Shown here: positions 8,228 through 16,772 of the stretch, piece by piece
Position numbering within the stretch: position 1 is the stretch's first letter
Layout: every line of letters begins with the position of its first letter
Assembly (NCBI GenBank): GCA_004295045.1
Contig: SHND01000056.1
Coordinates: forward strand, 1 to 64,000
Length of the DNA stretch: 64,000 bases
Origin: Chloroflexota bacterium
GTDB lineage: Bacteria; Chloroflexota; Anaerolineae; UBA4142; SHND01
Direction of reading: 5' to 3'
The notes under the pieces: generated by a model
Database searches by the model: none
The model's input: only the letters and a program-made list of their open reading frames with translations
Told to the model about the DNA's origin: nothing
Made by a program: the position numbers and the translations under genes

Positions 8228-8968
8228 ATGCCCCCTGCCGTCATTATTCCAACCTACAACGAGCGTGAAAATATTGCCTTATTAATAGGCGAATTACATA
8301 CCTATCTGCCCGAACTCTACATTGTGACCGTTGACGATAATTCGCCGGACGGCACCGGCGCGCTCTTGGACAACCTCGCCGCGCGCGACGCGCGCGTTTT
8401 TCCCATACATCGTCCCGCCAAACTGGGGCTTGGCACCGCCCACATCACGGGAATCAAATTGGCGTTGACAAAAGGGTGCGAACCCATTCTGACGATGGAC
8501 GCCGATTTTTCGCACGCCCCGCGCCATGTTCCGGAAATGCTGCGCGCGACACAAAAATACGATTTGGTCATTGGCTCACGCTACGCTCCCGGCGGCGGCA
8601 CGCTCAATTGCACCATCTCGCGCAAGCTTTTGAGTCGCAGTGCAAACCTCTTTGCGCGCACAATGCTCGGGCTTGATGCTGCTGATGCGACAGCCGGATT
8701 TCGCGCCTATCGTCGAACCGTCCTCGAATCCATTGAGCTTGATCTGATAAAGTCGGATGGATATTCGTTCTTGATCGAATTCTTGTATCAGTGCCAAAAA
8801 CATGGTTGGCGCGTCGGCGAAGTCCCAATCATTTTTCAAGATCGCTTGCGCGGCAAATCTAAAATTTCGCGCCAAGAAATTTATAAAGCGTTAGGCACAG
8901 TCTTGCGCTTGCGGATGGAAAAAGGTCGCCTCGTTTCGCAGAAACTGCCTTTTCATTCTCAAACCTGA
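8228..8968 (+). CDS. Polyprenol-phosphate mannosyltransferase (DPM1-like, GT2 family)
   Basis: 246 aa soluble GT2 enzyme expected to transfer mannose (or glucose) from a nucleotide sugar to a polyprenyl phosphate at the inner membrane face. That would supply the lipid-linked donor used by GT-C membrane enzymes like those at 50-64 kb. Motifs: IIPTYNE at the N-terminus, DDNSPDGT, the metal-binding MDADFSH, GSRY, TAGFRAYRR and RLRGKSKIS, in the order seen in dolichol-phosphate mannose synthases. There is no C-terminal membrane domain. It is divergent from rpoB and is followed 84 bp later by a large membrane protein. The sugar specificity is not readable. Confidence 0.85.
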   Translation: MPPAVIIPTYNERENIALLIGELHTYLPELYIVTVDDNSPDGTGALLDNLAARDARVFPIHRPAKLGLGTAHITGIKLALTKGCEPILTMDADFSHAPRHVPEMLRATQKYDLVIGSRYAPGGGTLNCTISRKLLSRSANLFARTMLGLDAADATAGFRAYRRTVLESIELDLIKSDGYSFLIEFLYQCQKHGWRVGEVPIIFQDRLRGKSKISRQEIYKALGTVLRLRMEKGRLVSQKLPFHSQT

Positions 8969-9052
8969 ACTTGCAGCGGACAATTGCATAGATTCATCTC
9001 GCGGCAATTTCTTACATTAGCCCTTGCACCTGCGCCTCGCTTCCTTTCCTTC

Positions 9053-10510
9053 ATGTCCACTTCTCGCCTCTTTACCGCCATTCTTTTTATCGCGCTTTTC
9101 ACGATGACTGTGCGCGAGATCAGTGATCCCGATTTTTGGTGGCATTTGCGCGCGGGACAATATATGGTTGAGAACGCGACGATTCCGCACACGGATCCAT
9201 TCACGTTCACTGCACAAGGCAAAGAATGGGTCACGCACGAATGGCTGTCCGAAGTTTTTATCTACGCGAGCTATCGCGTCGGCGGTTTCGCGTCGCTGAC
9301 CATTCTCTTTTCCGCAATCATCACCTTCGCGTTCGCACTGACCTACGCGCGCAGTCAAGGGAAACCTTATCTTGCCGGCTTTGCATTATTGCTCGGAGCA
9401 CTTGCAACCGCGCCAACGTGGGGCGTGCGTCCGCAGATGTTGACGCTTTTGTTGATGAGCGCGTTCTTGTTTTTGTTGGACCGCTATGTCGCCACGCGCG
9501 AAAATAAATTTTTGATTCCGCTGCCCTTCTCGATGCTCGTGTGGGTGAACTTGCACAGCGGCTATGCGATTGGCTTGGTAGTGATCGGCGCATATTGGTT
9601 CGCCGCGTTCGTCGAGGGAATTGCTTTTCTCGTTCGCAAACGTACAGCAAACGATTCTTTCCACACAGAACCCACCCTCTCCCCGCGCAATACGCGCGCG
9701 CTGTTAGTCATCTTGATTATCTCAACTCTTGCCGTTGTCATCAATCCCAACGGTGCGCGCATGTTTATTTATCCGTTCGAGACGCTGACCAGCGCGGCGA
9801 TGCAGCGCTACATCCAAGAATGGTTCTCGCCCGATTTTCATCAAACGGAATGGCTGCCGTTCGCGTTCTTGCTCATTTCACTGATTGCCACAGCGTTGAT
9901 TGCGCGCGCGCGCGTTCCTCTTGCACACACTCTTTTGCTTTTCGCGCTCGGTTTTCTTGCATTACGTTCCGCGCGTAATATTCCGCTCTTTGCACTCGTC
10001 GCGATTCCCGTCTTGTCGGCGCAACTTGCCGCGTGGATTCCTCTGCGCGCATCGAACAAGCCAACTCCGCGCGCAATGCAAATTATCAATACAGTGATTG
10101 TTGTCATCTTTACGCTCGCCGCGCTGGTACGCATTGGCAGCGTTCTCACAAATCAAGCAAATGTCGAACGCGCGAAATTTCCTGCGGCGGCGGTGGAGTG
10201 GATTCAACAAAATCGTCCCGCGCCGAATCTTTACAACAGTTACGGCTGGGGCGGTTACTTGATTTGGAAATTGTATCCTGAATATAAAGTATACATTGAC
10301 GGACGCGCGGACGTTCACGGCGACGCGTTCATCGAAAATTTTCTAAGCATTTATCGCGGATCCGCAGGGTGGGAAAATAAACTTGCAGAAAAAAATGTGC
10401 GGCTTGTATTGATTGAACCCGATGCGCCATTGGCGAACGCGTTAGCAAGAGATTCGCAATGGACACAAGTCTTTGCCGATTCGCAGAGTGTCGTCTATCA
10501 GAAAAAATAA
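9053..10510 (+). CDS. Polytopic membrane protein, glycosyltransferase-like, unknown function
   Basis: 485 aa from the ATG at 9053; a TTG at 8984 in frame would add 23 residues. I prefer the ATG because the first membrane helix (LFTAILFIALF) follows it directly. After that helix comes the family-like segment DPDFWWHLRAGQYM, then TDPFTFT and THEWLSEVFIY. About ten hydrophobic helices follow, then a soluble C-terminal domain from about residue 390 (YNSYGWGGYLIWK, IDGRADVHGD). The layout recalls GT-C enzymes, but no catalytic residue can be assigned with confidence. It lies downstream of the polyprenol-phosphate mannosyltransferase and may use its product. Confidence 0.7.
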   Translation: MSTSRLFTAILFIALFTMTVREISDPDFWWHLRAGQYMVENATIPHTDPFTFTAQGKEWVTHEWLSEVFIYASYRVGGFASLTILFSAIITFAFALTYARSQGKPYLAGFALLLGALATAPTWGVRPQMLTLLLMSAFLFLLDRYVATRENKFLIPLPFSMLVWVNLHSGYAIGLVVIGAYWFAAFVEGIAFLVRKRTANDSFHTEPTLSPRNTRALLVILIISTLAVVINPNGARMFIYPFETLTSAAMQRYIQEWFSPDFHQTEWLPFAFLLISLIATALIARARVPLAHTLLLFALGFLALRSARNIPLFALVAIPVLSAQLAAWIPLRASNKPTPRAMQIINTVIVVIFTLAALVRIGSVLTNQANVERAKFPAAAVEWIQQNRPAPNLYNSYGWGGYLIWKLYPEYKVYIDGRADVHGDAFIENFLSIYRGSAGWENKLAEKNVRLVLIEPDAPLANALARDSQWTQVFADSQSVVYQKK

Positions 10511-10511
10511 G

Positions 10512-10535
10512 CCGCAGAGGAAATTTCCTCTGCGG
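10512..10535. terminator. Bidirectional terminator between convergent genes
   Basis: Perfect 24-bp palindrome with arms CCGCAGAGG and CCTCTGCGG around AAATTT, immediately after the stop of the plus-strand gene. On the plus strand it is followed by TTCTCGCTTCTC; on the minus strand by CTTATTTTTTC, a good T-tract for the response-regulator operon. Confidence 0.8.
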
Positions 10536-10556
10536 TTCTCGCTTCTCGATTCTCGT
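10536..10556. repeat. Heptamer array TTCTCGN x3
   Basis: Three units, TTCTCGC, TTCTCGA and TTCTCGT, directly abut the palindromic terminator. A second array of a different unit starts 36 bp further on. Confidence 0.6.
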
Positions 10557-10591
10557 GCGCTAGAGAGCGCGTCCTACGCATTTTGCGAATC

Positions 10592-10626
10592 GCCATTTGC
10601 TATCGGCTGTCCGCTATTGGCTTTTC
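10592..10626. repeat. Heptamer array over the response-regulator stop codon
   Basis: Five 7-bp units: GCCATTT, GCTATCG, GCTGTCC, GCTATTG, GCTTTTC. The stop codon TAG of the ANTAR response regulator (10614-10616) falls inside the GCTATTG unit, and the last codons (Lys-Ser-Gln) are also made of repeat sequence. The array has grown into, or started from, the gene's 3' end. Confidence 0.7.
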
Positions 10627-11198
10627 GCGTCCTGCGCCAACACGATCGCCTGCGCGATTTCTTTCATCGGCTTGCGCGTGTTCATGGACATTTTTTGAAT
10701 CTTGCGGAACGCTTCCTGCTCCGTCAATCCTTGCGAGTCCATGAGAATCCCTTTGGCGCGGTCAACCACTTTGCGCGTTTCGAGCGTCTCATTCAAATCG
10801 CCCACTTCTTTTTCTAATTCGCGGAACTCGTTAAAACGCGTCAAGGCGATCTCAATCGCCGGAACAATTTCTTGTTCGCGGAAGGGTTTCACGAGATAGC
10901 CAACCACGCCCGCTTCTTTGGCACGATCCACCAAATCGCGCTGTGCGTACGCGGTGAGTAAAAGCACCGGCGCGATTTTTTCTTGTGTCATCACCTTTGC
11001 CGCTTCGATGCCGTCCATGTCCGGCATCTTGATGTCCATGATTACAACGTCAGGTTTCAATTCACGCGCGAGATTCACCGCGCTGCGACCGTCGCCCACT
11101 TCGCCAACCACGAGATAGTTCAGGTTCGTCAACATTTCGCGCAAGTCCGCGCGAATGACCGATTCGTCATCTGCAATAATTACTCTTGTTCGCTCCAC
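10614..11198 (-). CDS. ANTAR-domain response regulator (PdtaR/AmiR-NasR type)
   Basis: 194 aa. Receiver domain at about residues 1-120, with the acidic pair D10/D11, phospho-acceptor D55 in VVIMDIKMPDMDG, and LVKPF for the conserved lysine. A coiled stretch leads to a C-terminal ANTAR domain (about 135-190, VVDRAKGILMDSQGLTEQEA). ANTAR domains bind paired hexaloop RNA stems and act as antiterminators, so the output is predicted to be RNA-based rather than DNA-binding. Its start overlaps the 3' end of the upstream kinase gene by 19 bp, indicating translational coupling. The target RNA is not evident in this window. Confidence 0.93.
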   Translation of the reverse strand: MERTRVIIADDESVIRADLREMLTNLNYLVVGEVGDGRSAVNLARELKPDVVIMDIKMPDMDGIEAAKVMTQEKIAPVLLLTAYAQRDLVDRAKEAGVVGYLVKPFREQEIVPAIEIALTRFNEFRELEKEVGDLNETLETRKVVDRAKGILMDSQGLTEQEAFRKIQKMSMNTRKPMKEIAQAIVLAQDAKSQ

Positions 11199-12661
11199 GC
11201 TTCATCGCCTCCGAGAGGAATTTTCGGGAAACTTACGATGGCAGAGACTCCATTGTCGCTCACCATTTCAATTGTGCCTTTCAAATCATCCGTGACCAAC
11301 ATCCGCACAATTCGCAAGCCGAGACTATCGACTGCATTCAAATCAAAATTGTCGGGCAAGCCGCGTCCATCATCATGCACGCGCAATTCTACCCGGTCTC
11401 CAAAATCTTGAAACGACAAGGAAATCGTGCCGCCGCGTTCACGCTGATCAAAGCCGTGTTCGAGCGCGTTCTGCAAAAGTTCATTGATCACCAGCGCGCA
11501 AGAAGTGGCTTGGCGCGCTGTCAAGAAAATATTCGGACCTTGTAATCGCAGCTTGATTTCACGATTGGGGTCGAGGACACCGCTTTGCATTTGGTTCAAA
11601 ATGCGCCCCGCAATGTCGCGGATGTTGATTATACGCGAATCTTGTTCCGATAAAAATTCATGAATTATCGCAATGCTCAAAATGCGATTGACCCCTTCGC
11701 CCAACGCCGTACGCGCTTCTTCGGTTTCCATTCGCCGCGACTGCATCCGCAGCAACGCGGCGACGGTTTGCAAATCATTTTTGACGCGATGATGCACCTC
11801 TTTGATCATCGTCGTCTTGATAATTAACTCGCGTTCGCGCGCCTTGGCTTCCGTATCGTCATGGATCGCAATCAGCACCCCCGCGAGACGGGTGCCGCGA
11901 TTGAGCCACAACAGCCCATTCGTTTCGTAAATCGGAATTGCTTTTTTGACCCATTCGCGCCCGCGTTCATCGAGCGCGCGTTCGATGACGCGTTGTTCCG
12001 CAACGGCTTGGTCAAAAAGTTTCGCGTCGCTCGTTTCCAAATACGCAAGCGGTTTGCCGGTCAACATTTCGCTATAGCCAATCATGCGATACAGATTCGT
12101 CGCCACGCCGCTCATGTAGCGAATGATGCCCGTATCATCCGCATAGATCAAACCATCAAATTCGACGAAATGGGAAATGTCGGGCGAAACTTGTGGCTCG
12201 CCGCGCATCGCCATCTCTTTGAGATCGCGCAGCACTTGTTGAAAGATGCGTTGGCGGCGGCGCATTCGCTCCGCTTCGAGCAAGTTGGTGTCAATGATTA
12301 ATACGCCGAACGCATTTTTGTCCGCGCTGTGCAGCGGAAAAACCTCGCGCTGAATGGGCGCGCCTTCCGTTGGCACGTCGCGAATGCGCCGTACTACGCG
12401 ATTCTGCTCCAGCACTTCGTAGGCGATTGGATCATGCTCGCGCGTCAGGATTTCGCCGACGAGCGATTTATCATATACGGGGGCAATCGAGTGGGGACGC
12501 GCGTGAGAGCAAACACGAACGGAATTATTTTCGCGGAGACAAATCAACGCGTCCGCACGCGCCAAGTCTGCCAAGAGCGCGAGCAACGCGCGCACACGCG
12601 CCAACAATTTTTCTTCGTCGGGCGCCAGTGCGGGAGGAGGGACGGCAATGTCCACACTCAT
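11180..12661 (-). CDS. Sensor histidine kinase of the HisKA_2/PdtaS class
   Basis: 493 aa from the ATG at 12661; a longer reading frame upstream runs into tRNA-Pro and is rejected. The N-terminal part (about 15-160) looks like a GAF-type sensor domain, followed by a PAS-like segment (about 175-275). Next come the dimerisation/phospho-acceptor helix EVHHRVKNDLQTV (first His is residue 290) and a HATPase_c domain with INELLQNALEHGF and DDGRGLP. There are no membrane helices, so it probably senses a cytosolic signal. It pairs with the overlapping ANTAR regulator. The family is known from mycobacterial PdtaS and ethanolamine-utilisation EutW. Confidence 0.92.
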   Translation of the reverse strand: MSVDIAVPPPALAPDEEKLLARVRALLALLADLARADALICLRENNSVRVCSHARPHSIAPVYDKSLVGEILTREHDPIAYEVLEQNRVVRRIRDVPTEGAPIQREVFPLHSADKNAFGVLIIDTNLLEAERMRRRQRIFQQVLRDLKEMAMRGEPQVSPDISHFVEFDGLIYADDTGIIRYMSGVATNLYRMIGYSEMLTGKPLAYLETSDAKLFDQAVAEQRVIERALDERGREWVKKAIPIYETNGLLWLNRGTRLAGVLIAIHDDTEAKARERELIIKTTMIKEVHHRVKNDLQTVAALLRMQSRRMETEEARTALGEGVNRILSIAIIHEFLSEQDSRIINIRDIAGRILNQMQSGVLDPNREIKLRLQGPNIFLTARQATSCALVINELLQNALEHGFDQRERGGTISLSFQDFGDRVELRVHDDGRGLPDNFDLNAVDSLGLRIVRMLVTDDLKGTIEMVSDNGVSAIVSFPKIPLGGDEAWSEQE

Positions 12662-12663
12662 AC

Positions 12664-12701
12664 GTGAGAAAAAGAAAGGTCGAGATTGGGTTCTCGACCT
12701 T
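12664..12701 (-). terminator. Intrinsic terminator of tRNA-Pro
   Basis: Nine-bp stem AAGGTCGAG/CTCGACCTT (12676-12684 with 12693-12701), followed on the minus strand by TTTCTTTTTCTC. It lies 11 bp after the encoded CCA end of the tRNA and just upstream of the kinase start codon. Confidence 0.85.
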
Positions 12702-12711
12702 GGAGAAAATC

Positions 12712-12788
<77 letters not shown>

Positions 12789-12850
12789 ATTTGGCACGAT
12801 TCCCTGCGTGTTGGGGAGACGACATTTTGTCGTCAGGAACCGCAAGAGTT

Positions 12851-12879
12851 ATTATAGGTGAGGTACAAGGATTCACCAA
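12851..12879 (-). promoter_or_regulatory. Promoter of tRNA-Pro
   Basis: TTGGTG (12874-12879), 17-bp spacer, TATAAT (12851-12856) on the minus strand. The predicted start is about 55 nt upstream of the mature tRNA 5' end. Confidence 0.65.
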
Positions 12880-12884
12880 ATTTT

Positions 12885-12924
12885 TAGAAAATAAAAATCG
12901 CTCGAACTGATTCGAGCGATTTTT
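12885..12924 (-). terminator. Intrinsic terminator of nrdJ
   Basis: Stem of up to 14 bp (12893-12906 with 12911-12924; core AATCGCTCGAA/TTCGAGCGATT) with loop TCAG. On the minus strand it runs into TTTTTATTTTCTAAAAA. It begins 9 bp after the nrdJ stop codon. Confidence 0.9.
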
Positions 12925-12932
12925 TGATTGCA

Positions 12933-15302
12933 TTATGCGTTCGGCATTTTTCCCGCGAAATCCACATCACATACGCCCGCCAGACACGCGAGCTCTTGTG
13001 CGGCAGTGGTCAAATCTTCTTCTTCGTAGCGATACAATTTGCTGAAATCAATCGCGGGAAAGTGCGCTCTGAGTTTCTCGTACTCGGGCGCGTCAATTTC
13101 CATGTACGGCATCTGGTCGTACATTGCATCGAACGCCGGAAGAAACGTGATGCCGCCGAGATAATCAATGTGTTCCCACACCCACTTCATCAAATCCAAA
13201 ACTTCGTGCGGTTGGTACGTAATTGTTACACTTGGATTGTGTTCCGTCCAATTCAATTTGTTTTGCAACCAGTATTCGCACTGTTGAATCGCGGTGCGGT
13301 CCTTGCGTGTAATCGCGCCGTCGGGCGCTTTTACCGGAAAATGGATCACATACGTGTTCGCGTCTTCGGGGGTTTGTCCGTTTTCGGGGTCCATCGGCGC
13401 GCCCGCGTCGCGCATCACTTTGTAAATCGGCGAATGCGTTGCCACGCGCACATTGCGAATGTAATTAGGCGACCAGCGCGCGTGAATGCCTGATGAGCAG
13501 TTCAAGAGTTGCGACGAGTTGCCCGATGGTTTCACACATGTCACCGACGCGGATTGATTGATGCCGAGTTGCTGTGCGACAGCGCGATTCGTTTCGATTG
13601 CCACGTCGCGCAGCGCGCGCTGCACATTCACATCTTGCGCAATGGGGCTGTCCAATTGTCCGTTAATGTCCACACCGAGTAGCCGTTCTTCTTGGCAATT
13701 GTCCTGCCACTGTTTGCGCAGTCCGGGAAAATTTGTCGCGAGCGATTGAATCGTGCCGATGATGGACGCGAGTTCAACCTTATCTTTCAACGATTCGTAC
13801 GTGTCATTTTGGCGCGCGACGGCGACAGAGAGGTTGCAAAATTCAAAGGGTCGAAGGACGATTTCGCCGCAGGGATTTGTGCCAAACTCGGCTTCTTTTC
13901 GGCGCGACGGACGCATGGCTACTGCCGAATCGCGATTGAAAATGCCCGGCTCGCCGCGTCCGCCCTGTGCCATATCGAGAAAAAATTGCGCAAACTCGAG
14001 CTGTGTGAGTCCGCCGCGCGGCAACACCGCCGAATTGTTGGCGTTCCAACGCTGACTATTGTCGCGTTCAAAGTCGCCATCTTTGGCGTGAAGCATTTCG
14101 CCGTCGTCATAATCAAAGAGCGAAATCATTGCGGTACGCCGCACGCCGCCACTGACCGCCGCATTGCCCACCGCGCACATAATGTCGTGCGCGTCAATCG
14201 AGCGGAGGAAACTCCCCTGCCGCGCGAGAACGCGCGTGCGAATAAATTCAAACATCTTGCGCAGCGGTTCCGGTCCCGATGCGCGTCCGCCTTTGGTTTT
14301 GAGCGGCGCGCCCGCCGCGCGCAAAAGTCCCAAATCAAATTTTACGTCGCCGCCATCGAACCATGTTTCCAAGCCAAAGCGCAGCGCGTCCGCCCAACCT
14401 TCCGCCGAATCTTCGACAAAGTACGTTGTCGGCGCTTTGCCGCTTTGACGTTTCACGCGCGGGAAATTTTCAACATATTTGCGTTCGACGGAATATCCGA
14501 CGCCGCAGCCGCTCATCGAAATGATCAACGCTTCGATAAACGCGTCAATGCTTTCAACGGGCATGTACGAACAGTTGTAAATCGTAATGTTGTTACGCCG
14601 CGCCGCCGCGCCCGCCATCGCGAGCAAACGCATCGAAGGCATTGCGCGCATTTCCAAAATTCCGCTGCGAAGGCGTTCGTACGTTTCGCGCGGCAAACGT
14701 TCGCCCGCGAGCTCGTGCAAAAAATCTATCGAACGGTCAACGGTTTCGATCCACGTTTCGCGGCGTCCCAAATCGTAATTGAAACGCGAATACTTGTCAT
14801 AGAATTGGAATTTTTGCAGGTCGGTTGGAAAGTATTTATCCGATTCATCAAAGGCGGCGCGCACTGCTTCGGGAATGGGACGTTCGGCGCGCAGTTTGGC
14901 ATGTTCCGCGCGATAGAGGATGTAACGTTTTGCGGCTTCAAATTCGCCCGCCGCTTGCAAAACCATTTCAACAATGTCCTGAACATTTTCGACGGTGGGT
15001 TGATCATATTTTGCTGCGACAATATTTCCAACCTGCTTTGCCAAATCCGAAATCGGAATGATGGGCGTGCGTCCAAAACTTGCAAAACAACGCGCTAACG
15101 CTTTTTCGATGCGTTCAATTTCAAATGGCATCACGCGCCCATCGCGCTTGATGATGGTGGTCGGCATCGTAACCGGCGCGTTCAAATCGAGCATGTTGGT
15201 TTTTATTCCATCACCGTGCGAGTGACCGTTACCATTACCATTGCCATTGCCATTTGTTTTGGGTGAAAAACGCGCATCGCTGCGCGTTTGAGCGCTGTTC
15301 AT
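12933..15302 (-). CDS. nrdJ: Adenosylcobalamin-dependent (class II) ribonucleotide reductase
   Basis: 789 aa. Reduces ribonucleotides to deoxyribonucleotides using a B12-derived thiyl radical, without oxygen. After a low-complexity N-terminus (alternating Asn-Gly, encoded by a 6-bp repeat) comes an ATP-cone (IIKRDGRVMPFEIERIEKAL). Candidate catalytic cysteines are C244 (YNCSYMP), C478 (NPCGEI) and C489 (FEFCNL); C478 and C489 have the 11-residue spacing of the Lactobacillus leichmannii enzyme. The C-terminal shuttle pair is C773/C778 (CLAGVC). Start ATG 15302 has a GGAGG 5 nt upstream. No cobalamin riboswitch was recognised upstream. nrdR lies 5', separated by a strong terminator. Confidence 0.95.
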   Translation of the reverse strand: MNSAQTRSDARFSPKTNGNGNGNGNGHSHGDGIKTNMLDLNAPVTMPTTIIKRDGRVMPFEIERIEKALARCFASFGRTPIIPISDLAKQVGNIVAAKYDQPTVENVQDIVEMVLQAAGEFEAAKRYILYRAEHAKLRAERPIPEAVRAAFDESDKYFPTDLQKFQFYDKYSRFNYDLGRRETWIETVDRSIDFLHELAGERLPRETYERLRSGILEMRAMPSMRLLAMAGAAARRNNITIYNCSYMPVESIDAFIEALIISMSGCGVGYSVERKYVENFPRVKRQSGKAPTTYFVEDSAEGWADALRFGLETWFDGGDVKFDLGLLRAAGAPLKTKGGRASGPEPLRKMFEFIRTRVLARQGSFLRSIDAHDIMCAVGNAAVSGGVRRTAMISLFDYDDGEMLHAKDGDFERDNSQRWNANNSAVLPRGGLTQLEFAQFFLDMAQGGRGEPGIFNRDSAVAMRPSRRKEAEFGTNPCGEIVLRPFEFCNLSVAVARQNDTYESLKDKVELASIIGTIQSLATNFPGLRKQWQDNCQEERLLGVDINGQLDSPIAQDVNVQRALRDVAIETNRAVAQQLGINQSASVTCVKPSGNSSQLLNCSSGIHARWSPNYIRNVRVATHSPIYKVMRDAGAPMDPENGQTPEDANTYVIHFPVKAPDGAITRKDRTAIQQCEYWLQNKLNWTEHNPSVTITYQPHEVLDLMKWVWEHIDYLGGITFLPAFDAMYDQMPYMEIDAPEYEKLRAHFPAIDFSKLYRYEEEDLTTAAQELACLAGVCDVDFAGKMPNA

Positions 15303-15615
15303 CAAAACCTCCGGAAAAAATTTAACACCGACGCGATGGGGGATGTGGGATTTACCGCGTCAAAAAAAAGCGGGCGAATCGCGTTTCCGATTCGCCCGCC
15401 GCTGCTGACATTACGCGAAAGCTTTACGGGGGCGAACCAACATCACTCGAAATAACGGCGTGCGCGCGAGAAATCGGTGCGAGGGAGGCTGTGACGCAAC
15501 ACGGTTGTGAATCACTCGCAGCGCGTTCAGAGGAAAAAACGAAGGGGGAGGGAAAAATTCGCGGCTCGTTCATTTCAGATTGACGTTTTTCGTCACTCGC
15601 TTTTTGCATCATTTT
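15303..15615. other. nrdJ-nrdR intergenic region
   Basis: 313 bp holding the nrdR terminator (15362-15399) and about 215 bp between it and the nrdR stop in which I see no gene. A 62-codon open frame on the minus strand (15424-15612) has no ribosome binding site and no recognisable protein features. I looked for the conserved core of an AdoCbl riboswitch and for NrdR boxes and could not identify either by eye. Confidence 0.5.
15362..15399 (-). terminator. Strong intrinsic terminator between nrdR and nrdJ
   Basis: Perfect 12-bp stem GCGGGCGAATCG/CGATTCGCCCGC (15370-15381 with 15388-15399), loop of 6 nt, followed on the minus strand by eight T residues. It sits about 215 bp after nrdR and 60 bp before nrdJ, so nrdJ must be transcribed from its own promoter or by read-through control. 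Confidence 0.9.
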
Positions 15616-16104
15616 TTACATCAACTTTAATTGCGCCTTGGCTTCTTGCTCGCGTTCTTTGCGATCGCGCAAGCGTTGAATTTCCGCTTGCAAACTTTCG
15701 AGGTCGGCAAAGCGGCGATAGACGGATGCGAAACGAACATACGCAACATCATCCAGCGTCCGCAAGCGCTCCATTACCATTTGCCCCACGCGCTGTGAAT
15801 CCACTTCGGAGCGTCCCAGCGTATGCAGCTGCGCTTCGATGTCATCCACAATTGCTTCAATCGCCTGCATCGGCACTGGACGTTTCGCGCAGGCGCGCGT
15901 GATGCCGCTCAACAACTTTTGACGATCGAATGCTTCGCGTCGTCCATCCTGTTTGATCATCATCAGCGAAGTTTGCGCGACGCGTTCGTAGGTCGTAAAG
16001 CGATGACCGCAGTCCAGACATTCGCGGCGCCGTCGAATCGCGTCTTCGGATTCGCGCGTGTCAATGACTTTGCTATCTTCTTTGGAACAATAGGGACAAC
16101 GCAT
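15616..16104 (-). CDS. nrdR: Transcriptional repressor NrdR
   Basis: 162 aa, the usual size. An N-terminal zinc ribbon (CPYC at residues 3-6, CLDCGHRF about residues 34-41) is followed by an ATP-cone domain (VIKQDGRREAFDRQKLLSGI-like). NrdR senses ATP/dATP and represses ribonucleotide reductase genes by binding tandem NrdR boxes. Its location next to nrdJ fits this role. The C-terminus is helical and charged (LRDRKEREQEAKAQLKLM). Confidence 0.97.
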   Translation of the reverse strand: MRCPYCSKEDSKVIDTRESEDAIRRRRECLDCGHRFTTYERVAQTSLMMIKQDGRREAFDRQKLLSGITRACAKRPVPMQAIEAIVDDIEAQLHTLGRSEVDSQRVGQMVMERLRTLDDVAYVRFASVYRRFADLESLQAEIQRLRDRKEREQEAKAQLKLM

Positions 16105-16145
16105 ATTTCCCGTGATTGAAATACCCGAACATTACCAAGTGCAGC

Positions 16146-16460
16146 TTAGCGGTTCATCAAACCGGCTACCGAAAAGCCAAAGAGAAGTGTACATGCAAAG
16201 GCAACGATCCATACTACCACACCGATGATTAGTCCTGCCACAAAAACATGTCCCCACATGGCGAACGCGCGCTTGAGAAAGTTGTTCCCAAAGAGCCATG
16301 AGTTGGCGGGCAGCCGTGTTTCAAGAGCGGCAACACGCGACGCGAGTTGATTCACGTCGGTCGCCGCTGATGACATCACTGGAGTGGATGCCACGCCCGA
16401 TTCGATCGGCGGAGTGGACGACATACCTGATTCGGTTGGAGGTGTCGGTTCGGTGGACAT
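16146..16460 (-). CDS. Small single-pass membrane protein, unknown function
   Basis: 104 aa. The N-terminal 35 residues are a Ser/Thr/Pro-rich degenerate repeat (TPPTESGMSST, TPPIESGVAST). A short amphipathic helix (QLASRVAALETRL) follows, and a hydrophobic C-terminal region (about 68-100) can span the membrane once or twice. A good AAGGAG ribosome site lies 9 nt before ATG, and a promoter is at 16621-16649. It is transcribed separately from the Yip1-like pair, which ends in a terminator upstream. I do not recognise a family. Confidence 0.7.
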   Translation of the reverse strand: MSTEPTPPTESGMSSTPPIESGVASTPVMSSAATDVNQLASRVAALETRLPANSWLFGNNFLKRAFAMWGHVFVAGLIIGVVVWIVAFACTLLFGFSVAGLMNR

Positions 16461-16620
16461 GGAAGAGGTCTCCTTTTAATGCCAGCACCAGCATTTGTGT
16501 GGCAGAGCTGCGTCCAGACTTTCGGCAAAAGGTCAAAAATAGGGCATGAGCAGCCCCGCCCAGACCCTAAATGTTGTATTACGATTTACGATGCCACAAT
16601 ATCTCGTGGTTGTGAGTGCG

Positions 16621-16649
16621 AGTGTAGCACAAACCGCGCGTCATTTCAA
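16621..16649 (-). promoter_or_regulatory. Probable sigma-70 promoter of the small membrane protein gene
   Basis: TTGAAA (16644-16649), 17-bp spacer, TACACT (16621-16626) on the minus strand, five of six and four of six matches to consensus. It lies downstream of the terminator of the preceding gene pair. Confidence 0.5.
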
Positions 16650-16706
16650 GTGCTTCACCTTAAAAATCTGTTACATGACCAAATTTTTATGCCGCGTTTT
16701 GCGCGC

Positions 16707-16741
16707 GAAAAAAAAGAACCAGAGTTGTGACACTCTGGTTC
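16707..16741 (-). terminator. Intrinsic terminator of the Yip1-like gene pair
   Basis: Nine-bp stem GAACCAGAG/CTCTGGTTC (16716-16724 with 16733-16741), 8-nt loop, followed on the minus strand by nine T residues. It is 32 bp after the stop codon at 16773. Confidence 0.9.
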
Positions 16742-16772
16742 GTCGATCTCTGGTTATGCACTTGTTCTCTTA

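Larger units (their letters stand above)
16461..16772. other. Spacer between Yip1-like genes and the small membrane protein gene
   Basis: Contains the terminator of the upstream pair (16707-16741), a promoter (16621-16649) and a leader of about 155 nt for the downstream gene. No convincing reading frame was seen. Confidence 0.6.

Noticed and set aside
13692..15098. 468-codon open frame on the plus strand opposite nrdJ
   Set aside because: It is antisense to a gene with complete catalytic motifs and has no recognisable domain; long antisense frames are expected from the codon bias here.
15424..15612. 62-codon open frame after nrdR
   Set aside because: No ribosome site and low-complexity composition; treated as spacer.
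15303..15615. Cobalamin riboswitch upstream of the B12-dependent nrdJ
   Set aside because: The region has a strong terminator but I could not find the conserved B12-box core; the terminator is explained as the end of nrdR.
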